From: Paenibacillus sacheonensis
Lineage (GTDB): Bacteria; Bacillota; Bacilli; Paenibacillales; Paenibacillaceae
NCBI RefSeq assembly: GCF_009909195.1
Contig: NZ_JAAAMU010000014.1
Coordinates: forward strand, 62,001 to 126,000
Direction: 5' to 3'
Length of the DNA: 64,000 bases
The position numbers were made by a program, and so were the translations under genes. A model generated the notes under the pieces. The model had not been told where the DNA came from. It saw only the letters and a list, made by a program, of their open reading frames with translations, and did no database searches. Positions within the stretch are counted from its first letter, which is position 1; every line of letters begins with the position of its first letter. Positions 32,924 through 41,978 of this stretch are shown here, one piece after another.

Positions 32924-33775
32924 ATGTACGTCATCGCAAGCCTGCTCGTACTGGCGTCCGGACTTACGCACGCCGTATGGAATCTCTTTACCAAGCAAAG
33001 TCGCAATAAAAACGAGTTCTTGTGGTTAATCATGGCCCTATCCTGCGCCGTTCTGCTGCCGTCGACGGTTTGGGAGCTCGCGACGGCCTCCATTCCGCCG
33101 AAAGGATACGGCTTGCTCCTGCTGTCGTTCTTCTTCCAGGGCATGTATGCGATTTTATTATCCAAGACCTATGATTCGTCCGATTTGTCGCAAGTCTACC
33201 CGATCATGCGCGGGACGGGGACGCTGCTCATTCCGGTCATCGGCGTCGTCTTCCTTCAGGAGTCTTTGTCCGCGTGGAGATGGGCAGGGTTAGTGTGCAT
33301 TCTTGCCGGCTTTTATAAGCTTAGCGGCCTTTCGATCCGACGCTCGATGGATCCCGCGCTGCGCAAGTCGATTCTGCTCGCGTTCTCGGTCGGACTTTGC
33401 ACGACGGGGTATGTCTTCATCGATAAATTCAATCTGGACTATATCTCTCCGCTTGCGCTGCTCGAGGTTGCGAATCTCGGGTTTATGGCGGCGTTGACGC
33501 CTGCCGTGCTCAGGTCCAGGCAGCTGGTTGGAGAGTGGAGAAGCAATTGGCCGGTCCTCATCCTGGGGTCGGTGCTGAATCCGGGCTCCTATCTCTTATT
33601 CTTGGTCGCCATGCAATTCGCGCCGATCGCGCAGATCTCGCCGATTCGGGAAGTGGGGATCGTGTTTGCGACGTTCCTCGGCATCGCCGTCTTGAAAGAA
33701 AAACAAGGAAAAGCGCGTATTGTATCGTCGATCGTGATCGCATTCGGCATTATCGTCATCAGCGTGCTCGGCTAG
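32924..33775 (+). CDS. EamA-family (DMT) transporter
   Basis: Integral membrane protein of 283 residues with about ten helices and the two-fold EamA repeat. It begins MYVIASLLVLASGLTHAVWNLFTK, and contains LSQVYPIMRGTGTLLIPVIG in the first half and ISPIREVGIVFATFLGIAVL in the second. The ATG at 32924 starts the first helix and has GGAG upstream; the frame is open further upstream but that part is not membrane-like. EamA proteins export metabolites or amino acids; the substrate is unknown. Confidence 0.88.
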   Translation: MYVIASLLVLASGLTHAVWNLFTKQSRNKNEFLWLIMALSCAVLLPSTVWELATASIPPKGYGLLLLSFFFQGMYAILLSKTYDSSDLSQVYPIMRGTGTLLIPVIGVVFLQESLSAWRWAGLVCILAGFYKLSGLSIRRSMDPALRKSILLAFSVGLCTTGYVFIDKFNLDYISPLALLEVANLGFMAALTPAVLRSRQLVGEWRSNWPVLILGSVLNPGSYLLFLVAMQFAPIAQISPIREVGIVFATFLGIAVLKEKQGKARIVSSIVIAFGIIVISVLG

Positions 33776-33882
33776 CGAAACCGGCGTATGGCAAATGTAA
33801 TCGAATTGAAATACGAGCTTCATCTTGTCTTAATGAAGCCGGCTTATAATAGAACTCGACCCCCTTTTAAAATATACACTTT

Positions 33883-33917
33883 AGACCCGCAGCCCGTTGC
33901 TGCGGGTCTCTTTTTTG
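33883..33917 (+). terminator. Terminator downstream of the EamA gene
   Basis: AGACCCGCAG / CTGCGGGTCT stem followed by CTTTTTTG. Confidence 0.9.
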
Positions 33918-34034
33918 CAATTGATCGAATCGGCAGGATACCGGATGGATGAACTGTGTGTGCTGCATACAAAATAAGACATTGCATTATTTTCAATTTC
34001 GGTTAGCCTATCAGAAGAGAATACAGGGAGGTTA

Positions 34035-35375
34035 ATGATGAACGATACCCATGGACATGAAGCTGAATCCGTTATTTACGGTCTGCTCCGTAACCCCTCC
34101 TCCGGTCAACTTTTGACGGTTAAGCCTCATACAAACGCAGTTTGTCAGCTGCCTGCTACAATCGTTAAGGGGCAAGCAGAGTTATCCCATGAAATGGCAA
34201 CGCGAGAGATGTCCCGGCTTCTCGGAAGGCCTGTCATCGCGTTTCGTAGGGTATGGATGCAGTCGAACAGCGGCGGCGGGCATGACGCATTCTTCGAGCT
34301 GGAAAGCGCAGCGTCCACATTCGGCGCGCTTAAGCATCGTGAACAATGGAGCGGCGCAGAGGCATTAGTACTAACTCCGAATCACTGCGAGATCGTTCGT
34401 GATTACTTGCTTGAAGCGGAAAGCGGGAATATACCGGAGCTCCGACAGCCTTGGGAACGTGCCGGCTGGTATACGAAAGCAATGCACTGGATCGAAAATT
34501 CCCTTCGAACGCTGGGATTCCATCTTACTGAACCTCCGGCACCGCTCAAGTGGTGGAGCCTGTCTTGCGTGCTTCGACTGGTCACCGCGCGGGGAATCGT
34601 ATACTTCAAAACCAATGCCAAGCAGCCGATGTTCGCTCAGGAACCGGCGATTTTGACTTACTTGGCGGACCTATTTCCAGGTCGCGTGCCGATCGTGCTG
34701 GCATCTGTACCTGCTGAAGGCTGGATGCTCCTTGCCGATGCCGGGGACAAATTAAGCCGGGACACCGTGGAGAATAAAGTAGCGCTGCTGCGTACGTTCG
34801 GCGAGGTTCAACTCGACATGGTAAACCGTACCGAAGCGCTAATCGAGCTGGGCTGCGCGGACCGAAGGCCCGAGAAGCTCGTCCCCTTTGTTGAGCCGTT
34901 GTTAGCGGATAAGCTCGTCGTTTCGGAACTTGCGCCTGAAGAGCTCGGCGAGCTTCGACGATACCTGCCTCGAATAATAGCAATGTGCGAACGAATCTCC
35001 GACTATGCGGTGCCGCCTACGCTCGTCCATGGTGACCTGCATATGGGGAACGCCGCAATCCGTGAAGGAAGAATTGCCTATTTGGATTGGACGGATGCTT
35101 GCGTAGCCCATCCATTCATGGACATGTTCGTTATCTTCGACGAAAGCGATCTACCGCTCCGGACGCAATTGCGAGACGCTTATTTGGAATTGTGGAGCGA
35201 TTTCGAACCGATGGATCGATTACTGGAGCTGTGGTCGCTCTGCGAGGTTGTGCATGCGATGCACCACGCGGTAAGCTATCAATCCATCCTGCGTCACACC
35301 GAGGACAGGTCTCGAGGCGAGTTGGGACCACCGACATTCTACCTGCGCAAAGCGCTAAGGCGATTGGAGGAATAG
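34035..35375 (+). CDS. APH-family phosphotransferase with Nudix-like N-terminal segment
   Basis: A 446-residue protein. The C-terminal 280 residues are an aminoglycoside-phosphotransferase/choline-kinase-type fold: VYFKTNAKQPMFAQEPAILTYL (ATP-binding lobe), the catalytic loop LVHGDLHMGN and the metal-binding LDWTDA. The first 130 residues resemble a degenerate Nudix domain: KGQAELSHEMATREMSRLLG sits where a Nudix box would be, but the metal-binding Glu pair is replaced. GGGAGG precedes ATGs at 34035 and 34038. The stop is three bases before the DUF4037 gene, so they are one operon. Substrate unknown; antibiotic, sugar or other small-molecule phosphorylation are all possible. Confidence 0.82.
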   Translation: MMNDTHGHEAESVIYGLLRNPSSGQLLTVKPHTNAVCQLPATIVKGQAELSHEMATREMSRLLGRPVIAFRRVWMQSNSGGGHDAFFELESAASTFGALKHREQWSGAEALVLTPNHCEIVRDYLLEAESGNIPELRQPWERAGWYTKAMHWIENSLRTLGFHLTEPPAPLKWWSLSCVLRLVTARGIVYFKTNAKQPMFAQEPAILTYLADLFPGRVPIVLASVPAEGWMLLADAGDKLSRDTVENKVALLRTFGEVQLDMVNRTEALIELGCADRRPEKLVPFVEPLLADKLVVSELAPEELGELRRYLPRIIAMCERISDYAVPPTLVHGDLHMGNAAIREGRIAYLDWTDACVAHPFMDMFVIFDESDLPLRTQLRDAYLELWSDFEPMDRLLELWSLCEVVHAMHHAVSYQSILRHTEDRSRGELGPPTFYLRKALRRLEE

Positions 35376-35378
35376 AAA

Positions 35379-36443
35379 ATGTCTTTTATGAAAGGGATCG
35401 AATTATGCCGTCGCTTTCATCTGGAGATCGTTGAACCCGTCATGGCGCAGCATGCCGCTTTCTTGTCCTATTCATCGGCGCTCATTGGTCCGGGCAGCGA
35501 GGTGCTCGGATATGATACGGAAATGTCGACGGACCACGATTGGGTGCCTCGGGTCTATCTTTTTCTTGACCAACCAGATATCGGGCATGCGGAACAAATA
35601 CGATCAACGCTGCAAGAGCAAGCGCCGGAACGGTTCTATGGATTCCCCGTCGATATAAGGAAGTGCGTCATTACTACGGTGCCGAGGTTCATCGAGCGTT
35701 ATTTTGCCGTTAGCAAAGCCGAACGGATAGAGCTTCTGGATTGGCTAACGTTTCCTTCGCAATCGCTGCTCGAAGTCACGCAGGGGGAAGTTTACAGGGA
35801 CGATCGCGGTCAGCTTTCCGCCCTGCGCGAACGATTCGGGTATTATCCTCACGATATTTGGCTGTATCTATTGGCATCCGGTTGGCAGCGAATCGGGCAG
35901 GAGGAACATCTGATGCTTCGTGCGGGCTATGCCGGCGACGAACTGGGTTCCGCTATCATCGCTTCGCGTCTTGTCCGCGATATCATGAATCTCTGCTTTC
36001 TCATGGAGCGTCGGTATGCGCCTTACCCAAAATGGTTCGGTACCGCGTTTAAACGTTTGCAAAGCGCAGAGGCACTCCTGTCTCCACTGTGGACGGCTCA
36101 AACGGCCGTCACATGGAGAGAACGAGAGCGTGCGTTGAATCATGCTTACAAGCATTTATCGACGATGCATAACGGGCTTGCGCTCACCGAGAAAATCCCG
36201 GATGAGGTTTCCGCTTTCTATGATCGGCCCTTTAACGTCATGAACGGTGAAAAGATTGCAAGCCTAATTGCCAATCGGATCGTGGATGCAGAGCTGCGGC
36301 AGCTATCCCGAACGCGTTTGATCGGCAGCATCGACCAGATGACGGACAACACGGATTTCAGAACAATGAAGGGGGCGGACGGAGAAGGAAGAAGTACAAG
36401 GCAAGCGTTGAAAAATCTATTCCAGCCTGACCGTCCGATCTAA
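35379..36443 (+). CDS. DUF4037 protein (nucleotidyltransferase-like)
   Basis: A 354-residue cytosolic protein. Residues about 33-60 read IGPGSEVLGYDTEMSTDHDW, a GS-x-D-x-E/D pattern like the active site of nucleotidyltransferase-fold proteins and typical of DUF4037. The rest is helical (YYPHDIWLYLLASGWQRIGQEE, SRLVRDIMNLCFLMER). The start is three bases after the APH-like gene. The pair suggests a shared small-molecule substrate, but activity has not been assigned for this family as far as can be judged here. Confidence 0.82.
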   Translation: MSFMKGIELCRRFHLEIVEPVMAQHAAFLSYSSALIGPGSEVLGYDTEMSTDHDWVPRVYLFLDQPDIGHAEQIRSTLQEQAPERFYGFPVDIRKCVITTVPRFIERYFAVSKAERIELLDWLTFPSQSLLEVTQGEVYRDDRGQLSALRERFGYYPHDIWLYLLASGWQRIGQEEHLMLRAGYAGDELGSAIIASRLVRDIMNLCFLMERRYAPYPKWFGTAFKRLQSAEALLSPLWTAQTAVTWRERERALNHAYKHLSTMHNGLALTEKIPDEVSAFYDRPFNVMNGEKIASLIANRIVDAELRQLSRTRLIGSIDQMTDNTDFRTMKGADGEGRSTRQALKNLFQPDRPI

Positions 36444-36503
36444 GCAAAACGAAGAAATCGCTTCATCTTGGCTGCGTCAATCGCGGCCTATTGTGACGGT
36501 GAA

Positions 36504-36623
36504 ATGCCTCATTCACCCAAAGAAGCGATAGCAACACAGAACGGCAGACCACAAGGTGGCCGCGATATTCCTCTGTTTGACTATGAAGGTGAGACAGTGA
36601 TTGGCGTCTTTCACATAGGATGA
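36504..36623 (+). CDS. Possible small protein or gene remnant (39 residues)
   Basis: Codes for MPHSPKEAIATQNGRPQGGR followed by DIPLFDYEGETVIGVFHIG and a stop. The sequence looks protein-like, with a DYEG-type turn between strands, and the frame stays open back to the stop of the DUF4037 gene. There is no clear ribosome binding site. It may be the 3' remnant of a lost gene. The rest of 36444-36929 shows no supported gene. Confidence 0.3.
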   Translation: MPHSPKEAIATQNGRPQGGRDIPLFDYEGETVIGVFHIG

Positions 36624-36929
36624 GAAAGAGCCTTTCCGTTATTTTGCTCCATTGCATGATTTTTAGTTGCGGTGTTTTGTGCCCGCCTCAGGTATTTGGC
36701 CTGCAACTGCAGTTACCCAAGCGTCGAACAAAGTTTGAAGGAGCGGCTCATAGTTGTTGGAGTAGTTTTGCAGCAGGAATTCACTAATTATAGCGATATA
36801 ACGGCGATTTCATACATGAACTTAACCATTCCAATGGCCAGCACAGTCGCAAAGGAACTTGCAGGTAAATCTCGAATATAGATTGTAATCCGATCGCGAA
36901 AATTTGAAGACTGACAGGAGTTGGCTGTA

Positions 36930-37277
36930 ATGATCAAGGGTTTCGGAGGCGTCTTCTGGAGAACCGGGAATCTGGATGCGGTGAAAAAATGGTACAGCGA
37001 CGTGTTGAAGATCGAAATCAACGATTGGAACGGAACGGTGATCAAACCCCAATCAGGCAATGAGACGGTCTTATCGTTCTTTACCGAGAGCGACAGCTAT
37101 TTTCCGGCCGAACAACAGGTGATGTTGAATTTCGAGGTCTATAATCTGAGCGAGACGATTGCGCATCTTGAACAACTCGGCGTCCCGCTTGCGAAGGCGC
37201 GGGAGGATAGTGAATTCGGGAAGTTTGTGTGGATTGAAGACCCTGACGGTCGACTGGTCGAGCTGTGGGAAAGATAA
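36930..37277 (+). CDS. VOC-family (glyoxalase/dioxygenase-like) protein
   Basis: A 115-residue single VOC domain. The N-terminal half (GGVFWRTGNLDAVKKWYSDVL) and C-terminal half (FGKFVWIEDPDGRLVELWE) are the usual paired betaalphabetabetabeta units, with EDPDGRLVELWE carrying the typical metal-ligand Glu. ACAGGAG lies nine bases before the ATG at 36930, which is preferred over a TTG at 36921. Such small proteins often form dimers. Substrate unknown. A terminator follows at 37323. Confidence 0.85.
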   Translation: MIKGFGGVFWRTGNLDAVKKWYSDVLKIEINDWNGTVIKPQSGNETVLSFFTESDSYFPAEQQVMLNFEVYNLSETIAHLEQLGVPLAKAREDSEFGKFVWIEDPDGRLVELWER

Positions 37278-37322
37278 CGAATGAATGTACCGAGATAGCG
37301 GGATAAGGAAATTAATACCTCT

Positions 37323-37357
37323 GGGAGCAGGCCGCCGATGGCAGCTGCTCCTTTTTT
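37323..37357 (+). terminator. Terminator of the VOC gene
   Basis: GGAGCAG / CTGCTCC stem followed by TTTTTT. Confidence 0.85.
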
Positions 37358-37484
37358 ATGAAATAAAGGGCGGATTGTTGAATTTCGCGGTATAAATAGA
37401 TACAATGTTCCGAGGAAATGGCTAGCTTATTGGATTGCTAGTCTTATCGTATGTTATCATGATAGTAAACTGCTTCGCTGATGC

Positions 37485-38309
37485 TTGGAGGGAATCAAAA
37501 TTAATAACGAGGTCCTGAACGATGCTTTAATTATGTTGAAAAAAACAAGCCGCACTTTTTATATTCCGATCAGCCAGTTGGTTATAGGATTGAAAGAGGC
37601 TGTAACATCCGCCTATCTGTGCATGCGGGCAATCGATGAAATAGAGGATCACGAACAACTCTCGGACGAGTTGAAAGTGGAACTATTGCTCGGGATACAC
37701 GATGCCTTCCAAGCCGCGCAAGTTACGGAAGCCTTACAAAAATTACTGTCGCCATATCAGGCGGTACTGCCGGCGGTTACGTTGCAGCTCGACGAGTGGG
37801 TGGATCTTTGTCCGTCCTCGGCAGCCCCGATCGTCAATCGTTACATCGCGAAGATGGCGTTGCAAATGTCCGAATGGGTTCAAAACGGGTGGCATATCCA
37901 TACGGAAGAGGATTTGGATCGCTATACGTACAGCGTGGCCGGCATGGTCGGCGAGATGCTGTCCGAGCTCTGGCTATGGCATGACGGAACGCAATCCGAT
38001 TTGACGAAAGCGATTGCTTTCGGAAGAGGACTGCAGGCCGTCAATATTCTCCGCAATCGAAACGAGGATATGAAACGCGGCGTCGACTTCTTCCCGGATG
38101 GTTGGGGTTTCAAGGAGATGCAGCAGTATACGCGCCGGAATCTGCAGCAAGCCGACTCTTATATCGCCGACTTGAAAGAGGGACCTGCGTTGAAGTTCTG
38201 CAAGGTGCCGCTGGCATTGGCGCATGCGACGGTCAACCTGATCTCCGTCGGCGGGAACAAATTAACCAGAGATACCGTGCTGAAAATCGTGAGCCGCGTG
38301 TCCGGTTAA
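37485..38309 (+). CDS. Phytoene/squalene synthase-family protein
   Basis: Head-to-head prenyl transferase-like protein of 269-274 residues. The first aspartate-rich motif is MRAIDEIEDH (near residue 47) and the second is ILRNRNEDMKRGVDFFP, both fitting phytoene/squalene synthase. TSRTFYIPISQL at the N-terminus is also typical. The start is unclear: a TTG at 37485 has no ribosome binding site, whereas GGAGGG at 37487-37492 is spaced seven bases from an ATT at 37500, which would give a normal-looking N-terminus. No other isoprenoid gene is adjacent; a desaturase-like gene lies 6 kb away on the other strand. Confidence 0.85.
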   Translation: MEGIKINNEVLNDALIMLKKTSRTFYIPISQLVIGLKEAVTSAYLCMRAIDEIEDHEQLSDELKVELLLGIHDAFQAAQVTEALQKLLSPYQAVLPAVTLQLDEWVDLCPSSAAPIVNRYIAKMALQMSEWVQNGWHIHTEEDLDRYTYSVAGMVGEMLSELWLWHDGTQSDLTKAIAFGRGLQAVNILRNRNEDMKRGVDFFPDGWGFKEMQQYTRRNLQQADSYIADLKEGPALKFCKVPLALAHATVNLISVGGNKLTRDTVLKIVSRVSG

Positions 38310-38333
38310 TGGAATCGAGTTTATTCGGATAAT

Positions 38334-38370
38334 AAAAAGAAGCCGTTGATAAGCAGCGGCTTCTTTTTGT
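38334..38370 (+). terminator. Terminator of the phytoene-synthase-like gene
   Basis: AAAAAGAAGCCG / CGGCTTCTTTTT stem-loop. Confidence 0.9.
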
Positions 38371-38443
38371 TGTGCAATTATGCTTGACGGGGAAGATCAG
38401 CCTATATCGCTTTTTGGATGCGTTGGCGATCGTCCGATAACGG

Positions 38444-38647
38444 TCAAGGTTGTTCAAGATCATCTTCTTCGCCGGCTGCGGGGGGCATCGCCGGCTTCAA
38501 CCGGCCAGCCTTGCGAAGCGCCTCGCGAAGCAGAAATTCGATATGGCCGTTGACGCTTCGGAATTCGTCTTCGGCCCACTTCTCTAACGCCCGGTGCAGA
38601 TCGGGATCAAGTCGCAGCGGGAATGCTTTCTTATCCTTGGAGGGCAT
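38444..38647 (-). CDS. Small ribbon-helix-helix (Arc-like) protein
   Basis: A 67-residue protein. KKAFPLRLDPDLHRALEKWA is the strand and first helix of an Arc/MetJ ribbon-helix-helix fold, and NGHIEFLLREALRKAG is the second helix. The tail is acidic. It starts seven bases after the SPFH gene ends, so they are co-transcribed. It may be a DNA-binding regulator of the operon or a partner of the SPFH protein. Confidence 0.82.
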   Translation of the reverse strand: MPSKDKKAFPLRLDPDLHRALEKWAEDEFRSVNGHIEFLLREALRKAGRLKPAMPPAAGEEDDLEQP

Positions 38648-38654
38648 GGCAAGC

Positions 38655-39527
38655 TTAGCCGTACAGCGTGCCCGTATTGATGACCGGGGTTGCAGCCCGG
38701 TCGGATACGATCGCGACCATCAGATTGTTGATCATGGCGGCGCGCCGCTCCGAATCCAGTTCGATCCCGTTCTTGATCAGCTGCTGCAGCGCGGCGTCGA
38801 CCATGAAGACGGCGCCCTCGACGATCTTCGCCCGCGCGGCGATAATGGCGATCGCCTGCTGGCGCTGCAGCATGGCGCTGGCGATCTCGGGCGCGTAAGC
38901 GAGATGGGTCAGACGCGTCTCGACCACTTCCACCCCGGCGACCAGCAGCCGTTTCTGCAGCTCGGCCGACAGCTCGGCGGCAACCTCGTCGGCGTTCCCT
39001 CTGAGGGACAAGCCCGGCTCGTCGGTAAACGTGTCGTAGGCGTATCTCGCCGCGGTATGGCGTATCGACGTCTCGCTCGTGATCTCCACGAACCGCTCGT
39101 AATTGTCGACGTCGAACACCGCCTTCGCCGAATCCGTCACCTTGAAGACGACGACCGCTCCGATCTCGATCGGATTGCCCTCCAGATCGTTGACCTTCAG
39201 CGTCTTGCTGTTGAAATTGCGTACCTTCAGCGATACCCGCTTCTTGGAGGTAAAGGGAAGCACCATCCAAAGGCCGGCGGCGGAGACCGTGCCGATGTAG
39301 CGGCCGAAGAACGTAATGACCTTCGCCTGGTTCGGCTGAACGATCGTCAGCGACGAGATGGCCACGAAGAACAGCAGAATAAGCAGGATGCCCAGGGCGA
39401 TCAGCAGGCCGGAGGGCTCCTCCCGATTGCCCCCGATAATGAGCAAGCCGATACCGCCCGCCAGTGAGACCAGGCCTACGAGCAAGGCGAGGAATCCATT
39501 CATATGCCATGCGCGATTCTCTTTCAT
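38655..39527 (-). CDS. SPFH-domain (stomatin/prohibitin-like) membrane protein
   Basis: A 290-residue protein with two N-terminal transmembrane helices (about residues 9-60), then an SPFH domain (LTIVQPNQAKVITFFGRYIG..AGLWMVLPF) and a helical C-terminal half. The ATG at 39527 follows GAGGTGG; the frame stays open upstream. SPFH proteins scaffold membrane microdomains or proteases. The downstream ribbon-helix-helix gene forms a recurrent-looking pair. Confidence 0.9.
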   Translation of the reverse strand: MKENRAWHMNGFLALLVGLVSLAGGIGLLIIGGNREEPSGLLIALGILLILLFFVAISSLTIVQPNQAKVITFFGRYIGTVSAAGLWMVLPFTSKKRVSLKVRNFNSKTLKVNDLEGNPIEIGAVVVFKVTDSAKAVFDVDNYERFVEITSETSIRHTAARYAYDTFTDEPGLSLRGNADEVAAELSAELQKRLLVAGVEVVETRLTHLAYAPEIASAMLQRQQAIAIIAARAKIVEGAVFMVDAALQQLIKNGIELDSERRAAMINNLMVAIVSDRAATPVINTGTLYG

Positions 39528-39719
39528 GTTCCATCCACCTCGATATGGTTTTAATATGAGTATGATATCACTTTTGGGAGTTGATGGCAATCGAGGAGGG
39601 GATCTTTGCCCGTTTTTTATTTGATCGTGCCTTGTTCATCATCCATTCAAAAATCTAAGGTACCTTATTCGTATGGATAGATCATAAATCGATACGAATC
39701 TGAAAAGAGGTGTCTTAAA

Positions 39720-40568
39720 ATGAACATCGAGAAAGCATACGCCACCGGATATATCGTATCTACGGATGGGACTAAGATTGGCTATCGGCAGCTTGGCCGC
39801 GGTCCGAGTCTTGTTCTCATGCATGGCGGCCTGCAAGCTTCGCAGAGCTTGATGCTGCTTGCCACGGCGATGTCGGATGAATATACGGTGTATGTACCCG
39901 ACCGCCGCGGACGAGGTTTAAGCGGGCCGCTTGGCGAGAACTACAGCATTCGAAGGGAATGTGAAGATCTGGGCGCCCTCTTGGATAAGACCGGTGCTCA
40001 AGACGTGTTCGGGCTGAGCTCGGGAGCGTTGATCACCTTGCATTCGGCCCTCCACCTGCCTTCCATTCGCAAGATCGCACTCTACGAACCCCCGCTCTCG
40101 ATCACTCCCGTGTTAAACAAGTTCATGCCTCGCTATGAGCGGGAAATCGCGGAGGGGAAGATCGTCTCGGCATTCATCACGATTATTAAAGGGCTCGGCA
40201 TATCTCCGCTTCTAAATCTCATGCCGCGGTTCATCATGCTGCCGTTCTTGAAGCTGGCCACGCGATACGGCAAGGAGCCCGAGGGCGACGTGCCTCTGCA
40301 TGAGCTTATCCCTACGTTTCAAGATGACGATTTCCTCATACGAGAAACGGCGGAAACGTTTCAGACCTTCGAAAATGTCAGTGCGAAATCGCTGATCATG
40401 GGCGGCAGCAAGAGTCCGGACTACTTCAAAGTCATTATCGGGAAACTGGCGGCCATCATGCCCGGCGCTCGATCCATGGAGTTTGCAGGATTGGATCATT
40501 CCGGACCCGACGACGGCGGGAAGCCAGCGATCGTAGCGGAGGAGCTGCGACGATTCTTCCGTGCCTAA
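39720..40568 (+). CDS. Alpha/beta-fold hydrolase
   Basis: A 282-residue cytosolic hydrolase. It has the oxyanion segment LVLMHGGLQAS, the PDRRGRGLS strand-turn, the nucleophile elbow GLSSGALITLHS (Ser near residue 101) and the catalytic His in GLDHSGPDDGG near 262. AAGAGGTG precedes the ATG. Monocistronic, with a hairpin downstream. Substrate unknown. Confidence 0.88.
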   Translation: MNIEKAYATGYIVSTDGTKIGYRQLGRGPSLVLMHGGLQASQSLMLLATAMSDEYTVYVPDRRGRGLSGPLGENYSIRRECEDLGALLDKTGAQDVFGLSSGALITLHSALHLPSIRKIALYEPPLSITPVLNKFMPRYEREIAEGKIVSAFITIIKGLGISPLLNLMPRFIMLPFLKLATRYGKEPEGDVPLHELIPTFQDDDFLIRETAETFQTFENVSAKSLIMGGSKSPDYFKVIIGKLAAIMPGARSMEFAGLDHSGPDDGGKPAIVAEELRRFFRA

Positions 40569-40608
40569 CTCTAATGCCTAAAATGGGTCAGCCAGCGGTA
40601 CAAACAGG

Positions 40609-40650
40609 AGAGACCTCTCAAGAGTTCATTGAACTTTTGAGAGGTCTCTT
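40609..40650 (+). terminator. Terminator of the alpha/beta hydrolase
   Basis: GAGACCTCTCAA / TTGAGAGGTCTC long stem, T-poor tail (TTCAAC). It may act in both directions between two convergent genes. Confidence 0.6.
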
Positions 40651-40714
40651 CAACTGGATTCGTATTCGATTCGGCGCGAGAAATTGAAATATTCAGATTC
40701 CTGAGACGGATGCC

Positions 40715-41689
40715 TCAATCCAATTCTTGTTCTAAAACAGCATGCACTAAACGACGAACTTCATCCGTTGATTTGGTATCCATTAATTGGATCCTCAGTT
40801 CGTTTGCGCCTCTAAATCCCCGCACATAGATTTTAAAAAAGCGAAGAAGCGGTTTAAAAGAACGTTGCGGGATTTCGGTTGAATATTGATCGTGCAGATC
40901 CAACTGCAATAGAAGCAAACGGAGAAAATCCTTCGCGCTATGTTCTTGGGGTTCTTTTTCAAAAGCAAACGGATTGGTGAAGATACCGCGGCCGATCATG
41001 ACGCCATCAACGCCGTATCGTTCCACTAACTTTAATCCTGTTGCACGGTCGGGAATATCTCCGTTAATCGTTAATAACGTGTTCGGAGCTATTTCATCCC
41101 GTAATTTTTTTATTTCGGGGATGAGTTCCCAGTGCGCATCTACTTTGCTCATTTCCATCTTTGTGCGAAGATGAATCGATAGATTTGCAATATTTTGCTT
41201 CAAGATATGCGTTAACCAACCGCGCCACTCCTTGACCTCCGAGTAACCCAATCTTGTTTTAACGCTAACGGGTAATCCGCCTGTCCTGGCTGCTTGAATA
41301 ATTTCCGCCGCGACTTCGGGGTGCCGTATTAAACCAGCGCCCTTTCCATTGGAGGCGACGTTTTGTACGGGACATCCCATGTTGATATCGATACCGCGAA
41401 AACCAAGCTTTTTCATATCCATGCTCATTTGCGCAAATAATGCCGGCTTATTGCCCCAAAGATGGGCGACGATCGGCTGCTCGTCTTCCGTGAACGTTAA
41501 TCGACCGCGAGTACTTTCTATTCCTGCAGGGTTGCAATAACTATCCGTACTTGTAAATTCCGTGAAAAACACGTCGGGTTTTGCGGCCGTACTAACGACG
41601 TGACGAAACACAACGTCCGTGACGTCTTCCATTGGCGCTAATATAAAAAAAGGCTTCGGTAAATCGAGCCAAAAATTGTCGTTGCTCAT
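40715..41689 (-). CDS. tRNA-dihydrouridine synthase (Dus family)
   Basis: FMN-dependent enzyme that reduces uridines in tRNA. The 324-residue protein has the Dus TIM barrel: [19 protein letters not shown] at the start, [20 protein letters not shown] with the catalytic Cys, [17 protein letters not shown] and [15 protein letters not shown]. Start 41689 is set by AGAAGGAGATTAT directly upstream. Family is firm; the target position in tRNA is not resolved. Confidence 0.93.
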   Translation of the reverse strand: MSNDNFWLDLPKPFFILAPMEDVTDVVFRHVVSTAAKPDVFFTEFTSTDSYCNPAGIESTRGRLTFTEDEQPIVAHLWGNKPALFAQMSMDMKKLGFRGIDINMGCPVQNVASNGKGAGLIRHPEVAAEIIQAARTGGLPVSVKTRLGYSEVKEWRGWLTHILKQNIANLSIHLRTKMEMSKVDAHWELIPEIKKLRDEIAPNTLLTINGDIPDRATGLKLVERYGVDGVMIGRGIFTNPFAFEKEPQEHSAKDFLRLLLLQLDLHDQYSTEIPQRSFKPLLRFFKIYVRGFRGANELRIQLMDTKSTDEVRRLVHAVLEQELD

Positions 41690-41978
41690 ATAATCTCCTT
41701 CTGGCGCAGCTTTAAAATGATGAGGCAATTCGAAAAGTCGTTTGCCCATCATACATAATATCATTTTTTTTCGTTTCTTTCACAGAGTCAACGGAGGGAA
41801 CGTTTAAAATCAGGCATATAAAATAGTGGAAACGTAAAACCGAAAACCTGTATTTCCGATAACAAAGGCACTGCCTACCTGTATTTTTCAACCTATTAGG
41901 CATACGATCGACGTTCTATAATAGAAAATAGGCGGATTACGCGTGCCTAAACCACAGGAAAAGGATATGTGAACCCCT

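Noticed and set aside
33825-33850. TTGTCT and TATAAT upstream of the EamA terminator as a promoter
   Set aside because: Spacer is only 14 bases and no gene lies between it and the terminator; left unassigned.
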